Notes: generated by a model not told the origin, from the sequence alone. A DNA stretch of 35,004 bases from an uncultured Pseudomonadota bacterium (GCA_937898635.1 CALEJW010000014.1:1-35004); one strand, 5' to 3'. Counted from the stretch's first letter, positions 23,558 through 32,740 are shown. Program-made: numbers and translations.

Positions 23558-23642
23558 GCGGTCGTGGTGGAATTGGTAGACACGCTGTCTTGAGGGGGCA
23601 GTGCCGAAAGGTGTGAGAGTTCGAGTCTCTCCGACCGCACCA
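23558..23642 (+). tRNA. tRNA-Leu (anticodon GAG)
   Basis: The 85-base gene folds as a class II tRNA. The acceptor arm GCGGTCG (23558-23564) pairs with CGACCGC (23632-23638), followed by discriminator A and an encoded CCA (23640-23642). The anticodon loop TTGAGGG gives GAG at 23592-23594, closed by CTGTC/GGCAG. A long variable arm (about TGCCGAAAGGTG) and GAGAGTTCGAGTCTCT for the T arm complete it. It reads CUC and CUU codons; CTC is abundant in this window. Confidence 0.97.
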
Positions 23643-23656
23643 GTTCGAATGCAGCC

Positions 23657-23681
23657 GCCGGGCTTGCCGGTGACGCCCGGC
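23657..23681 (+). other. Hairpin between tRNA-Leu and nuoA
   Basis: GCCGGGC (23657-23663) pairs with GCCCGGC (23675-23681) around an 11-base loop, 14 bases after the tRNA. There is no T-run. It may aid tRNA 3' processing or shield the nuo message. No promoter for nuoA is recognisable in the 64-base gap. Confidence 0.35.
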
Positions 23682-23706
23682 AGGGTTCCGCGGTCCATCA
23701 GGCGCC

Positions 23707-24075
23707 ATGCTGGAAAACTACTTCCCAGTCCTGCTGTTCCTCGCGATCGGTTGCGCCGTGGGCATCGGCGCCATCGTCGCGAGCGGCGTGCTGGGCCGCC
23801 TCTCGGGGGCCTACCGCCCGGACGCGGAGAAGCTCTCCCCCTACGAGTGCGGGTTCGAGGCCTTCGAGGACGCGCGCATGAAGTTCGACGTGCGCTACTA
23901 CCTCGTGGCCATCCTCTTCATCCTCTTCGACCTCGAGATCGCCTTCCTCTTCCCCTGGGCGATCGTGCTCCAGGAGATCGGCTGGTTCGGCTTCTGGGCG
24001 ATGATGCTGTTCCTCGCGATCCTCGTCGTGGGCTTCGCCTACGAGTGGAAGAAGGGGGCGCTGGAATGGGAGTGA
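23707..24075 (+). CDS. nuoA: NADH-quinone oxidoreductase subunit A
   Basis: A 122-residue membrane subunit of complex I with three spans (about 7-29, 65-86 and 92-113). The conserved loop SPYECGFEAFEDARMKFDVR contains the Cys of the quinone-site loop, and YYLVAILFILFDLEIAFLFPW is the family hallmark. It is the first gene of the nuo operon and is followed by nuoB after four bases. It contributes to the junction between the hydrophilic and membrane arms. Confidence 0.98.
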   Translation: MLENYFPVLLFLAIGCAVGIGAIVASGVLGRLSGAYRPDAEKLSPYECGFEAFEDARMKFDVRYYLVAILFILFDLEIAFLFPWAIVLQEIGWFGFWAMMLFLAILVVGFAYEWKKGALEWE

Positions 24076-24079
24076 TGCC

Positions 24080-24568
24080 ATGGGCGCGATGAAGGAAGGC
24101 GGGATCTCGGAGCAGGGCTTCGTCGTCACGCAGGTCGACAACGTGCTCAACTGGGCGCGCACGGGCTCGCTCTGGCCCATGACCTTCGGGCTCGCCTGCT
24201 GCGCGGTCGAGATGATGCACGCGGGCGCCTCGCGCTACGACCTCGACCGCTTCGGCATCGTCTTCCGCCCGAGCCCGCGCCAGTCCGACCTCATGATCGT
24301 GGCCGGGACCCTGTGCAACAAGATGGCGCCGGCGCTGCGCAAGGTGTACGACCAGATGGCCGAGCCGCGCTGGGTGCTCTCCATGGGCTCCTGCGCCAAC
24401 GGCGGCGGCTACTACCACTACTCCTACTCCGTCGTGCGCGGCTGCGACCGCATCGTGCCCGTGGACGTGTACGTCCCCGGCTGCCCGCCGACGGCCGAAG
24501 CCCTGATCTACGGCCTGCTGCAGCTGCAGAACAAGATCAAGCGCACGCAGACGATCCGCCGCAGCTAG
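24080..24568 (+). CDS. nuoB: NADH-quinone oxidoreductase subunit B
   Basis: A 162-residue peripheral subunit that holds the terminal [4Fe-4S] cluster N2. The ligands are the adjacent cysteines in GLACCAVEMM, one Cys in MGSCANGGG and one in VPGCPPTAEAL. GGGAG lies nine bases before the ATG at 24080; a second in-frame ATG at 24089 is possible. It sits at the quinone-binding interface with NuoD, encoded two genes downstream. Confidence 0.98.
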   Translation: MGAMKEGGISEQGFVVTQVDNVLNWARTGSLWPMTFGLACCAVEMMHAGASRYDLDRFGIVFRPSPRQSDLMIVAGTLCNKMAPALRKVYDQMAEPRWVLSMGSCANGGGYYHYSYSVVRGCDRIVPVDVYVPGCPPTAEALIYGLLQLQNKIKRTQTIRRS

Positions 24569-24571
24569 ACG

Positions 24572-25189
24572 ATGGCGGACACACTCCAGTCCCTCGAACG
24601 GGACGTCGCCGCCGCGCTCGGGGAGAGGCTCGTGCGCGCCGTGGCCGACCGGGGCGAGCTCACCGTCGAGGTGGCGGCCGAGGGCCTCGTCGAGAGCGCG
24701 CGCCGGCTTCGCGACGACCCCGCGCTCGCCTTCACGATCCTCGTGGACCTCTGCGCGAACGACTACCAGGGCTTCGGCGACGCCCCGCCGCAGGGCCCGC
24801 GCTTCGCGGTGGTGCTGCACCTGCTGTCGATCGCGCACAACCGCCGCCTGCGGGTGAAGGTCCGCTGCCCCGACGACGGCTTCCCCGTCGTCGCCTCGCT
24901 CGTGGACGTGTGGCCCGCGGCCAACTGGTACGAGCGCGAGGCCTTCGACCTCTTCGGCGTCGTCTTCGAGGGCCACCCGGACCTTCGCCGAATCCTCACC
25001 GACTACGGGTTCATGGGGCACCCGTTCCGCAAGGACTTCCCCATCTCCGGCCACGTCGAGATGCGCTACGACCCGGCGCAGAAGCGCGTGATCTACCAGC
25101 CGGTCACCATCGAGCCGCGCGAGATCGTCCCGCGCGTGATCCGCGAGGACGGCTACGGCAATCGTTCGGGAGGCCACTCGCGTGGCTGA
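24572..25189 (+). CDS. nuoC: NADH-quinone oxidoreductase subunit C
   Basis: A 205-residue peripheral-arm subunit of the 30-kDa family. Conserved segments are VASLVDVWPAANWYEREAFD, then LFGVVFEGHPDLRRILTDYG and GHPFRKDFP, which together are the NuoC signature. It is a separate gene here, not fused to nuoD as in enterics. It starts three bases after nuoB, and its end overlaps the nuoD GTG start by eight bases. Confidence 0.97.
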   Translation: MADTLQSLERDVAAALGERLVRAVADRGELTVEVAAEGLVESARRLRDDPALAFTILVDLCANDYQGFGDAPPQGPRFAVVLHLLSIAHNRRLRVKVRCPDDGFPVVASLVDVWPAANWYEREAFDLFGVVFEGHPDLRRILTDYGFMGHPFRKDFPISGHVEMRYDPAQKRVIYQPVTIEPREIVPRVIREDGYGNRSGGHSRG

Positions 25190-26435
25190 AATCAAGAACT
25201 ACACGATGAACTTTGGGCCCCAGCACCCGGCGGCGCACGGGGTGCTGCGCCTGGTGCTCGAGCTCGACGGCGAGGTGGTGCAGCGCGCCGACCCCCACAT
25301 CGGGCTGCTGCACCGCGGGACCGAGAAGCTCGCCGAGACGCGCACCTACCTCCAGAGCGTGCCGTACATGGACCGCCTCGACTACGTGTCGATGATGGCC
25401 AACGAGCACGCCTACGTGATGGCGATCGAGAAGCTCCTCGGCGTCGACGTGCCCGAGCGCGCGCGCTACATCCGCGTGATGTTCGACGAGATCACGCGCA
25501 TCCTGAACCACCTCATGTGGATCGGCTCCCACGCGCTCGACGTGGGCGCGATGACGGTCTTCCTCTACGCCTTCCGCGAGCGCGAGGACCTCTTCGACAT
25601 GTACGAGGCGGTCACGGGCGCGCGCATGCACGCGGCCTACTACCGGCCCGGCGGCGTGTACCGCGACCTCCCGGAGCGCATGCCGCAGTACGAGTCCACG
25701 AAGCAGCGAAGCGCCGCGGAGATCAGCCGCCTCAACGCGAACCGCCAGGGCTCGGTGCTCGACTTCATCGAGGATTTCGCCGCGCGCTTCCCGGCCTGCG
25801 TGGACGACTACGAGACGCTCCTCACGGAGAACCGCATCTGGAAGCAGCGCACCGTGGGCATCGGCGTAGTTTCCCCCGAACGCGCCCAGGCCCTGGGCTT
25901 CACGGGGCCGATGCTGCGCGGCTCGGGCATCGCCTGGGACCTGCGGAAGAAGCAGCCCTACGAGGTCTACGACCGGATGGACTTCGACATCCCCGTGGGC
26001 ACCCACGGCGACTGCTACGACCGCTACCTCGTGCGCGTGCAGGAGATGCGCGAGTCCACCCGCATCATCCGCCAGTGCGTCGCGTGGCTGAAGGCGAACC
26101 CCGGCCCGGTGATCACCGGCGACCACAAGGTGGCCCCGCCCTCGCGCGAGGAGATGAAGGCCTCCATGGAGGAGCTGATCCACCACTTCAAGCTCTTCAC
26201 CGAGGGCATGCACGTGCCGCCGGGCGAGGTGTACGCCGCGGTCGAGCACCCGAAGGGGGAGTTCGGCATCTACCTCGTCTCCGACGGGGCCAACAAGCCC
26301 TGGCGCCTGAAGATCCGCGCGCCGGGCTTCCCGCACCTCGCCGCCATGGACGAGATGACGCGAGGGCACATGATCGCCGACGTGGTCGCGATCATCGGCA
26401 CCATGGACATCGTCTTCGGGGAGATCGACCGGTGA
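25182..26435 (+). CDS. nuoD: NADH-quinone oxidoreductase subunit D
   Basis: A 417-residue subunit of the 49-kDa family that lines the quinone cavity. The N-terminus NFGPQHPAAHGVLRLVLELDGE carries the conserved His-rich quinone loop, HIGLLHRGTEKL follows, and the C-terminus ends with the typical DIVFGEIDR. The start is GTG at 25182, giving the normal N-terminus; GGGAGG lies upstream inside nuoC. Its stop overlaps the next start as GTGA, and the next gene is a cupin rather than nuoE, which is unusual. Confidence 0.98.
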   Translation: MAEIKNYTMNFGPQHPAAHGVLRLVLELDGEVVQRADPHIGLLHRGTEKLAETRTYLQSVPYMDRLDYVSMMANEHAYVMAIEKLLGVDVPERARYIRVMFDEITRILNHLMWIGSHALDVGAMTVFLYAFREREDLFDMYEAVTGARMHAAYYRPGGVYRDLPERMPQYESTKQRSAAEISRLNANRQGSVLDFIEDFAARFPACVDDYETLLTENRIWKQRTVGIGVVSPERAQALGFTGPMLRGSGIAWDLRKKQPYEVYDRMDFDIPVGTHGDCYDRYLVRVQEMRESTRIIRQCVAWLKANPGPVITGDHKVAPPSREEMKASMEELIHHFKLFTEGMHVPPGEVYAAVEHPKGEFGIYLVSDGANKPWRLKIRAPGFPHLAAMDEMTRGHMIADVVAIIGTMDIVFGEIDR

Positions 26436-26935
26436 GCGAACGCGACGCTTCCGCGCCGAAGGCGGGCATCGCCGCGCGCGTGGTGAACATCGACGAGCTG
26501 AAGCTCGAGCGCTGGGGCAAGGGCGAGAAGTTCGCCTGCGACGGCGCGCGCGTCGGCCCGCTCGTGGGCGCGAAGGACCTGGGCTACTCCTACGACGTGG
26601 TGCCGCCGGGCAAGCGCGCCTGCCCCTTCCACAGCCACCGCGGCCAGGAGGAGATGTTCTTCATCGTGAAGGGCCGGGGGACGCTGCGCTACGGCGAGGA
26701 GACGCGCCCCGTGCGCGCCGGCGACTTCATCTGCTGCCCGACCGGCGGCCCCGAGACGGCGCACCAGCTGGTGAACGACTCGGACGCCGACCTCGCCTAC
26801 ATCTCGGTGAGCACCATGGCCTTCCCGGAAGTCTGCGAGTACCCGGACTCGGGCAAGGTGATGGCCTTCGGCAAGGGCATCCGGCACGTGACGCACGCGA
26901 AGGATCACGTCGACTACTGGGAGGGCGAGGCGTGA
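26432..26935 (+). CDS. Cupin-domain protein inserted between nuoD and nuoE
   Basis: A 167-residue single-domain cupin. Motif 1 is PFHSHRGQEEMFFIVKGRG (about residues 68-86), matching HxH-x4-E-x6-G with two His and a Glu as metal ligands. Motif 2 is GDFICCPTGGPETAHQLVN, with the fourth ligand His. The family is the cytosolic type whose members often end with CEYPDSGK; its substrate is unknown. The start is GTG at 26432, overlapping the nuoD stop by GTGA, and its own stop overlaps the nuoE GTG the same way, so it is fully embedded in the complex I operon. Codon use looks like its neighbours. No complex I subunit has a cupin fold that I know of; it may be an assembly, metal or metabolite-related accessory. 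Confidence 0.93.
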   Translation: MSERDASAPKAGIAARVVNIDELKLERWGKGEKFACDGARVGPLVGAKDLGYSYDVVPPGKRACPFHSHRGQEEMFFIVKGRGTLRYGEETRPVRAGDFICCPTGGPETAHQLVNDSDADLAYISVSTMAFPEVCEYPDSGKVMAFGKGIRHVTHAKDHVDYWEGEA

Positions 26936-27414
26936 GCGCGCTTTCCGCGAACGCCCTGGAGCGCATCGCCCGCGAGGTCGCCAAGTACCCGGCGGACCAG
27001 AAGCAGTCGGCCGTGATGGCCGCGCTCGCGATCGCCCAGGACGAGCACGGGTGGCTGCCCGACGAGGCCATGGAGGCGGTGGCCGGGGTGCTCGGCATGG
27101 CGCCCGTCGCCGTCTACGAGGTCGCGACCTTCTACAACATGTACAACCTGGCGCCCGGCGGCCGGCACAAGGTCACGCTCTGCACGAACCTGCCCTGCGC
27201 GCTCTCCGGCGCGGGAGAGGCGGCCGAGCGCCTGAAGGCGAGGCTGGGCGTGGACTTCGGCCAGACGAGCGCCGACGGCTGCGTGACGCTCAAGGAGGGC
27301 GAGTGCCTGGGCGCCTGCGGGGATGCGCCGGTGCTCCTCGTGGACAACAAGCGGATGTGCAGCCGCATGTCCGGCGACAAGCTCGACGCCCTCGTCGAGG
27401 AGCTGCGCAAGTGA
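26932..27414 (+). CDS. nuoE: NADH-quinone oxidoreductase subunit E
   Basis: A 160-residue thioredoxin-fold subunit that carries the [2Fe-2S] cluster N1a in the NADH-input module. The ligands are the two Cys in CTNLPC and the two in ECLGACGDAP. The N-terminal helical part contains VAKYPADQKQSAVMAAL and the conserved EVATFYNMYNL. The GTG start overlaps the cupin stop. NuoF follows 19 bases after its stop. Confidence 0.97.
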   Translation: MSALSANALERIAREVAKYPADQKQSAVMAALAIAQDEHGWLPDEAMEAVAGVLGMAPVAVYEVATFYNMYNLAPGGRHKVTLCTNLPCALSGAGEAAERLKARLGVDFGQTSADGCVTLKEGECLGACGDAPVLLVDNKRMCSRMSGDKLDALVEELRK

Positions 27415-27433
27415 GCCTCCTCGGGGTTTTCTC

Positions 27434-28771
27434 ATGACGGCGCTTCGCGACTACGGGCCCGACGCCGTCATCCTGAAGGGCCTCGACGGCGACAACTGGC
27501 GCCTCGCGGACTACGAGGCGCGCGGCGGCTACCGGGCGCTGCGCCGGATCGTCGAGGAGAAAATCACGCCCGAGACGGTGATCGCCGAGGTGAAGAAGTC
27601 GGCGCTTCGCGGGCGCGGCGGCGCGGGCTTCCCCACGGGCCTCAAGTGGTCGTTCATGCCGCGCGCCCATGCCGGACAGAAGTACCTCGTGTGCAATTCC
27701 GACGAGGGTGAGCCGGGCACCTTCAAGGACCGCGACATCCTGCGCTACAACCCGCACGCGCTCATCGAGGGCATGATCATCGGCGGCTACGCGATCGGCG
27801 CGACGGTGGGCTACAACTACATCCACGGCGAGATCTGGGCCGAGTACGAGCGCTTCGAGGAGGCGCTCGCCGAGGCGCGGGCCGCGGGCTACCTCGGCCG
27901 GGACATCCTGGGCGGCGGCTTCGACTTCGCGCTGCACGCCCACCACGGCTTCGGCGCCTACATCTGCGGCGAGGAAACGGCGCTCCTGGAATCCCTCGAG
28001 GGCAAGAAGGGGCAGCCGCGCTACAAGCCGCCCTTCCCCGCGAGCTACGGCCTCTACGGCAAGCCCACGACCATCAACAACACCGAGACCTTCGCGGCGG
28101 TGCCGTGGATCATCGCGAACGGCGCCGACTGGTTCCTCGAGCTGGGCAAGCCCAACAACGGGGGCACCAAGATCTTCTCCGTCTCGGGCCACGTGAACCG
28201 CCCCGGCAACTACGAGGTCCGCCTGGGCACGCCCTTCGCGAAGCTCCTCGAGATGGCGGGCGGGATGCGAGGCGGGCGCAGGCTCAAGGCCGTGATTCCC
28301 GGCGGCTCGTCCATGCCGGTGCTCCCGGCCGACGTGATGATGGCGCTCGACATGGACTACGACTCGATCCAGAAGGCGGGCTCCTTCCTCGGCTCGGGCG
28401 CGGTCATCGTGATGGACGAGACGACCTGCATGGTGAAGGCCGCCGAGCGCCTGGCCTACTTCTACTTCGAGGAATCCTGCGGCCAGTGCACGCCCTGCCG
28501 CGAGGGCACGGGCTGGCTCTGGCGGATCATCCGCCGCATCGAGAACGGCGAGGGCCGGCCGGAGGACCTCGACCTGCTCCTGAACCTCGCGGACAACATC
28601 CAGGGGCGCACGATCTGCGCGCTGGGCGACGCCGCGGCGATGCCGGTGCGCGCCTTCGTGAAGCAGTTCCGCGCGGAGTTCGAGCACCACGTCGCCCGCA
28701 AGCGCTGCCTCGTGGCCCCGGGCGGCTACTCGAGCGCCGACCCCGATAGCGCGAAGCGGGCGGCCGACTAG
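27434..28771 (+). CDS. nuoF: NADH-quinone oxidoreductase subunit F
   Basis: A 445-residue NADH dehydrogenase subunit that binds NADH, FMN and the [4Fe-4S] cluster N3. The glycine-rich RGRGGAGFPTGLKW and CNSDEGEPGTFKDRDI bind the nucleotides, GAYICGEETALLESLEG follows, and ESCGQCTPCREGT with a later Cys (ICALGDAAA region) holds the cluster. ATG 27434 is chosen over an earlier in-frame start inside nuoE because it gives the standard N-terminus. It is followed directly by nuoG. Confidence 0.98.
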   Translation: MTALRDYGPDAVILKGLDGDNWRLADYEARGGYRALRRIVEEKITPETVIAEVKKSALRGRGGAGFPTGLKWSFMPRAHAGQKYLVCNSDEGEPGTFKDRDILRYNPHALIEGMIIGGYAIGATVGYNYIHGEIWAEYERFEEALAEARAAGYLGRDILGGGFDFALHAHHGFGAYICGEETALLESLEGKKGQPRYKPPFPASYGLYGKPTTINNTETFAAVPWIIANGADWFLELGKPNNGGTKIFSVSGHVNRPGNYEVRLGTPFAKLLEMAGGMRGGRRLKAVIPGGSSMPVLPADVMMALDMDYDSIQKAGSFLGSGAVIVMDETTCMVKAAERLAYFYFEESCGQCTPCREGTGWLWRIIRRIENGEGRPEDLDLLLNLADNIQGRTICALGDAAAMPVRAFVKQFRAEFEHHVARKRCLVAPGGYSSADPDSAKRAAD

Positions 28772-28773
28772 CC

Positions 28774-31128
28774 ATGGTGAACCTCGAGATCGACGGCAAG
28801 CCCGTCCAGGTGGAGAGCGGCGCCACGGTGATGCAGGCCGCGGAGAAGCTCGGCACCTTCGTGCCGCACTTCTGCTGGCACCGCAAGCTCTCCATCGCCG
28901 CCAACTGCCGCATGTGCCTGGTGCAGGTGGAGAAGGCGCCCAAGCCGCTGCCGGCCTGCGCCACGCCCGCGACCGAGGGCATGAAGGTGTGGACGAATTC
29001 GCCCACCGCCGTCGCCGCCCAGAAGGGGGTGATGGAGTTCCTCCTCATCAACCACCCGCTCGACTGCCCGATCTGCGACCAGGGCGGGGAGTGCCAGCTC
29101 CAGGACCTCGCCGTGGGCTACGGCGCGAGCGCCTCGCGCTACGACGAGGCCAAGCGCGTGGTCGTGAACAAGAACCTCGGCCCCCTCATCGCGACCGACA
29201 TGACGCGCTGCATCCACTGCACGCGCTGCGTGAGATTCGGCCAGGAGGTCGCCGGGGTGATGGAGCTCGGCATGGCCGGGCGCGGCGAGCACGCCGAGAT
29301 CCTCGCCTTCGTGGGCCGGACGGTCGATTCCGAGCTCTCCGGCAACATGATCGACCTCTGCCCGGTGGGCGCGCTCACCTCGAAGCCCTTCCGCTACTCG
29401 GCGCGCACCTGGGAGCTCGCCCGGCGCCGCTCGGTCTCGCCGCACGACGGGCTCGGCTCGAACCTCGTGATGCAGGTGAAGGGCGAGCGCGTGATGCGCG
29501 TCGTGCCCTTCGAGGAGGAGAGCCTCAACGAATGCTGGCTCTCGGACCGCGACCGCTTCGCCTACGAGGGCCTCGCGAGCGCCGACCGCCTCACCCGACC
29601 GATGGTCTGCCGGGACGGCGCCTGGGTGGAGGTGGACTGGCCCGAGGCCCTGGCGGCGGCCGCCGAGGGGCTCAAGGAAGCCGCGGCGAAGCACGGCCCC
29701 GCGGCGCTGGGCGCGCTCGTCTCGCCCACGCTCACGCTGGAGGAACTGCACCTCGCCGCCACGCTCGCGCGCGGGCTGGGCACCGGCAACATCGACCACC
29801 ATTTCCGCGCGCTGGATTCGCGCGCCCGCTTCGCCGGGGCGCCGTGGCTCGGCCTGAAGGTGGCCGAGCTGGGCGAGCAGCAGGCCGTGCTCCTCGTGGG
29901 CTCCACCCTGCGCCAGGAGCACCCGCTCCTCGCCAACCGGCTGCGCCAGGGCGCGAAGAACGGGCTCGCCCTCGGCGTGGTGCACGTCGCCGACGACGAC
30001 CTCCTCATGCCCGTCGCGAATCGTCTCGTCGCCCGGCCCTCGGGGCTCGCCGCGGCGCTCGCGTCGGTGGCGAAGGCCGTCTCGGAGGCGGCCGGCAGGC
30101 CGCTCGAGGGCGAGGTGGCGAAGGCCGTGGACGGTGTGGCCGTGACCGGCGAGGCGCGCGCGCTTGCCGCGATGCTCGCCGGCCGCGAGCGCGCCGCGGT
30201 GCTCCTGGGCGGCTACGCGCAGCAGCATCCCGACTACGCGGCGCTCGCCGCCATCGCCCGCGAGATCGCCCGCCTCGCGGGGGCGAGCTTCGGCGTCCTC
30301 GCGCAGAACGCGAACAGCGTCGGCGCGAAGTTGGTCGGGGCCTCCCCCGCGCCCGGCGCGCTGGACACGCGCGCCATGATCGCCGACCCGCGCAAGGCCT
30401 GGATCGTCGCCGGCTTCGAGCCCGAGCGCGACGCGGCCCTCGCCCCCGCCGCGGTCGCCGCGCTCGGCAAGGCCGACTTCGTGGTGGCGCTCACCTCCTG
30501 GCGCTGCTGGGCCCCGGAGTACGCCCACGTGATCCTGCCCATCGCCCCCTCGGCGGAGACCGCGGGCAGCTTCGTGAACATGGAAGGGCGCGTGCAGTCC
30601 TTCCACGCGGTGGCGCGCCCCCCGGGCGAGGCCCGCCCCGGCTGGAAGGTGCTGCGCGTGCTCGGCGCGATGCTGGGACTGCCCGGCTTCGAGGCGGAGA
30701 CGATCGAGGACGTGCGCGCGGCCATCGCGCCGGACCTGCAGGCCTGGGCCGACGCCGGGCTCTCCAACGCGCTCGCGCCCTTCGCGTTCTCCGTCGGCGC
30801 GAGCGCCACGGGACTCGAGCGGGTGGCGGAGTGGCCGATCTACGCGACCGACGCCCAGGTGCGCCGCGCCCCGAGCCTGCAGCGCACGGCCGTCGCGCGG
30901 GAGGCCGCCCGGGCGCGCATGAACGCCGCGACCGCGGGCGCCGCCGGCCTCGCGCCGGGCGATCGCGTGCGCGTCACGCAGGGCGGCGGCGAGGCCGAGC
31001 TCGCGCTCGCCATCGACCCGGCGCTTCCCGACGGCTGCGTGCGCATCGCCCGCGGCATCGCCGAGACGGTGGCCCTGGGCGAGGGCGGGATCCGGATCGC
31101 GAAGGCCGAAGGGGAGGCCGCCGCATGA
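28774..31128 (+). CDS. nuoG: NADH-quinone oxidoreductase subunit G
   Basis: A 784-residue subunit with several Fe-S clusters. The N-terminal [2Fe-2S] domain has the pattern CWHRKLSIAANCRMC, then the His-liganded site HPLDCPICDQGGECQLQD, then the [4Fe-4S] set CIHCTRCVRFGQEVAG with a later Cys in LCPVGALTSKPF. The remaining part is a molybdopterin-oxidoreductase-like fold without a cofactor, which is normal for NuoG. It lacks the extra Cys motif for cluster N7 as far as I can see. It overlaps nuoH by ATGA. Confidence 0.97.
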   Translation: MVNLEIDGKPVQVESGATVMQAAEKLGTFVPHFCWHRKLSIAANCRMCLVQVEKAPKPLPACATPATEGMKVWTNSPTAVAAQKGVMEFLLINHPLDCPICDQGGECQLQDLAVGYGASASRYDEAKRVVVNKNLGPLIATDMTRCIHCTRCVRFGQEVAGVMELGMAGRGEHAEILAFVGRTVDSELSGNMIDLCPVGALTSKPFRYSARTWELARRRSVSPHDGLGSNLVMQVKGERVMRVVPFEEESLNECWLSDRDRFAYEGLASADRLTRPMVCRDGAWVEVDWPEALAAAAEGLKEAAAKHGPAALGALVSPTLTLEELHLAATLARGLGTGNIDHHFRALDSRARFAGAPWLGLKVAELGEQQAVLLVGSTLRQEHPLLANRLRQGAKNGLALGVVHVADDDLLMPVANRLVARPSGLAAALASVAKAVSEAAGRPLEGEVAKAVDGVAVTGEARALAAMLAGRERAAVLLGGYAQQHPDYAALAAIAREIARLAGASFGVLAQNANSVGAKLVGASPAPGALDTRAMIADPRKAWIVAGFEPERDAALAPAAVAALGKADFVVALTSWRCWAPEYAHVILPIAPSAETAGSFVNMEGRVQSFHAVARPPGEARPGWKVLRVLGAMLGLPGFEAETIEDVRAAIAPDLQAWADAGLSNALAPFAFSVGASATGLERVAEWPIYATDAQVRRAPSLQRTAVAREAARARMNAATAGAAGLAPGDRVRVTQGGGEAELALAIDPALPDGCVRIARGIAETVALGEGGIRIAKAEGEAAA

Positions 31129-32243
31129 CGGAATGGCTCGGCGCCATGCAGGGCACCCTCCAGGGCTGGTTCGGCCCCGTGTGGGGCCCGCACGCCTGGA
31201 CTTTCGCGAAGTCGCTCGCCGGCATCGTCGCGGTGCTCGTGCCGCTGCTCATCACGGTCCTCTACTACCAGCTCGTCGAGCGCTGGGTGATCGGCTGGAT
31301 CCAGGTTCGGCGCGGGCCCAACCGCGTGGGCTGGAAGGGCGTGCTGCAGCCGGTCGCAGACGCGATCAAGCTCCTCATGAAGGAGCGCATCGTGCCCTCG
31401 GGCGCCTCGAAGGGGCTCTTCGCGCTGGCCCCGCTCATCGCCGTGGCCCCCGCGCTCGCCGTCTGGTCCGTGGTGCCCTTCTCGCCGGGCTGGGTCGTCG
31501 CCAACGTGGACGCGGGCCTGCTCGTGGTGCTCGCGATGGCCTCGATGGGGGTCTACGGCATCATCATCGCCGGCTGGGCGTCGAATTCGAAGTACGCCTT
31601 CCTCGGCGCGATGCGCTCGGCCGCCCAGGTGGTCTCCTACGAGATCGCCATGGGCTTCGCGCTCGTGGGCGTGCTCATGGCCGGCCGGAGCCTCAACCTC
31701 ACCGAGATCGTCGCCCGCCAGGGCGGCGACTGGGGCTTCCTCGAGTGGTTCTGGCTGCCGCTCGCGCCCTTCTTCGTCGTGTACTTCATCGCCGGGCTCG
31801 CCGAGACCAACCGCGCCCCCTTCGACATGGCCGAGGGCGAGAGCGAGCTCGTGGCGGGCTTCCACGTCGAGTACTCGGGGATGGCCTTCGCGGTCTTCTT
31901 CCTCGCCGAGTACGCGAACATGATCCTCGTGTCGACGCTCTCGAGCCTGCTCTTCTGGGGCGGGTGGCTCTCGCCGTTCGACTTCGCCCCGCTTCGCGGC
32001 GTGCCGGTGCTCTCGCTCCTCGCGGCGCCGGGCATCCACTGGCTCCTCGCGAAGATCGCCTTCTTCATGTTCCTCTTCCTGTGGGTGAGGGCCTCCTTCC
32101 CGCGCTACCGCTACGACCAGGTGATGCGCCTGGGCTGGAAGGTCTTCATCCCGGTGACGCTCGTGTGGATCGTGGTGACGGGCGTGATGATGCTCGAGCC
32201 GCTCGCGAGCCTCGCGCCCTTCTCGATATGGTTCGGCCCATGA
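31125..32243 (+). CDS. nuoH: NADH-quinone oxidoreductase subunit H
   Basis: A 372-residue membrane subunit with about eight spans that forms the quinone entry channel. Hallmarks are QVRRGPNRVGWKGVLQPVAD, KLLMKE, FIAGLAETNRAPFDMAEGES (the conserved acidic loop) and SFPRYRYDQVMRLGWKVFIP. Both ends overlap the neighbouring genes by ATGA, as for tightly coupled complex I subunits. The length is slightly above the family average. Confidence 0.98.
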   Translation: MTEWLGAMQGTLQGWFGPVWGPHAWTFAKSLAGIVAVLVPLLITVLYYQLVERWVIGWIQVRRGPNRVGWKGVLQPVADAIKLLMKERIVPSGASKGLFALAPLIAVAPALAVWSVVPFSPGWVVANVDAGLLVVLAMASMGVYGIIIAGWASNSKYAFLGAMRSAAQVVSYEIAMGFALVGVLMAGRSLNLTEIVARQGGDWGFLEWFWLPLAPFFVVYFIAGLAETNRAPFDMAEGESELVAGFHVEYSGMAFAVFFLAEYANMILVSTLSSLLFWGGWLSPFDFAPLRGVPVLSLLAAPGIHWLLAKIAFFMFLFLWVRASFPRYRYDQVMRLGWKVFIPVTLVWIVVTGVMMLEPLASLAPFSIWFGP

Positions 32244-32740
32244 GCGCGCTCCTCGTGCGGGCGAAGGAGATCGCCTCGAGCCTGCTCCTGGTCGAGCTCC
32301 TGAAGGGGCTGCGCCTCACGGGGCGCCACCTCTTCGCGCGCAAGGTGACCATCCTCTTCCCCGAGGAGAAGACGCCGCAGGGCGCGCGCTTCCGGGGCCT
32401 GCACGCGCTGCGCCGCTACCCCAACGGCGAGGAGCGCTGCATCGCCTGCAAGCTCTGCGAGGCGGTGTGCCCCGCGCTCGCGATCACGATCGAGAGCGAG
32501 GCGCGCCAGGACGGCACCCGGCGCACCACCCGCTACGACATCGACCTCACCAAGTGCATCTTCTGCGGCTTCTGCGAGGAGAGCTGCCCGGTGGATTCCA
32601 TCGTCGAGACGCGCATCCTCGAGTACCACGGGGAGTCGCGCGGCGACCTCTACTACACCAAGCCCGTGCTCCTCGCGATCGGCGACCGCTACGAGGCCGA
32701 GATCGCCGCCGACCGGGCCGAGGACGCGAGGTACCGCTGA
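32240..32740 (+). CDS. nuoI: NADH-quinone oxidoreductase subunit I
   Basis: A 166-residue ferredoxin-like subunit with two [4Fe-4S] clusters (N6a and N6b). The motifs are CIACKLCEAVCPALAI and CIFCGFCEESCPVDSI. An N-terminal amphipathic helix anchors it to the membrane arm. The ATG overlaps the nuoH stop by ATGA, and its TGA shares one base with the nuoJ start. It passes electrons from NuoG to cluster N2 in NuoB. Confidence 0.98.
   Translation: MSALLVRAKEIASSLLLVELLKGLRLTGRHLFARKVTILFPEEKTPQGARFRGLHALRRYPNGEERCIACKLCEAVCPALAITIESEARQDGTRRTTRYDIDLTKCIFCGFCEESCPVDSIVETRILEYHGESRGDLYYTKPVLLAIGDRYEAEIAADRAEDARYR

Noticed and set aside
27323..27433. Upstream extension of nuoF into nuoE
   Set aside because: The ATG at 27434 gives the standard NuoF N-terminus; the extra residues overlap the conserved end of NuoE in another frame.
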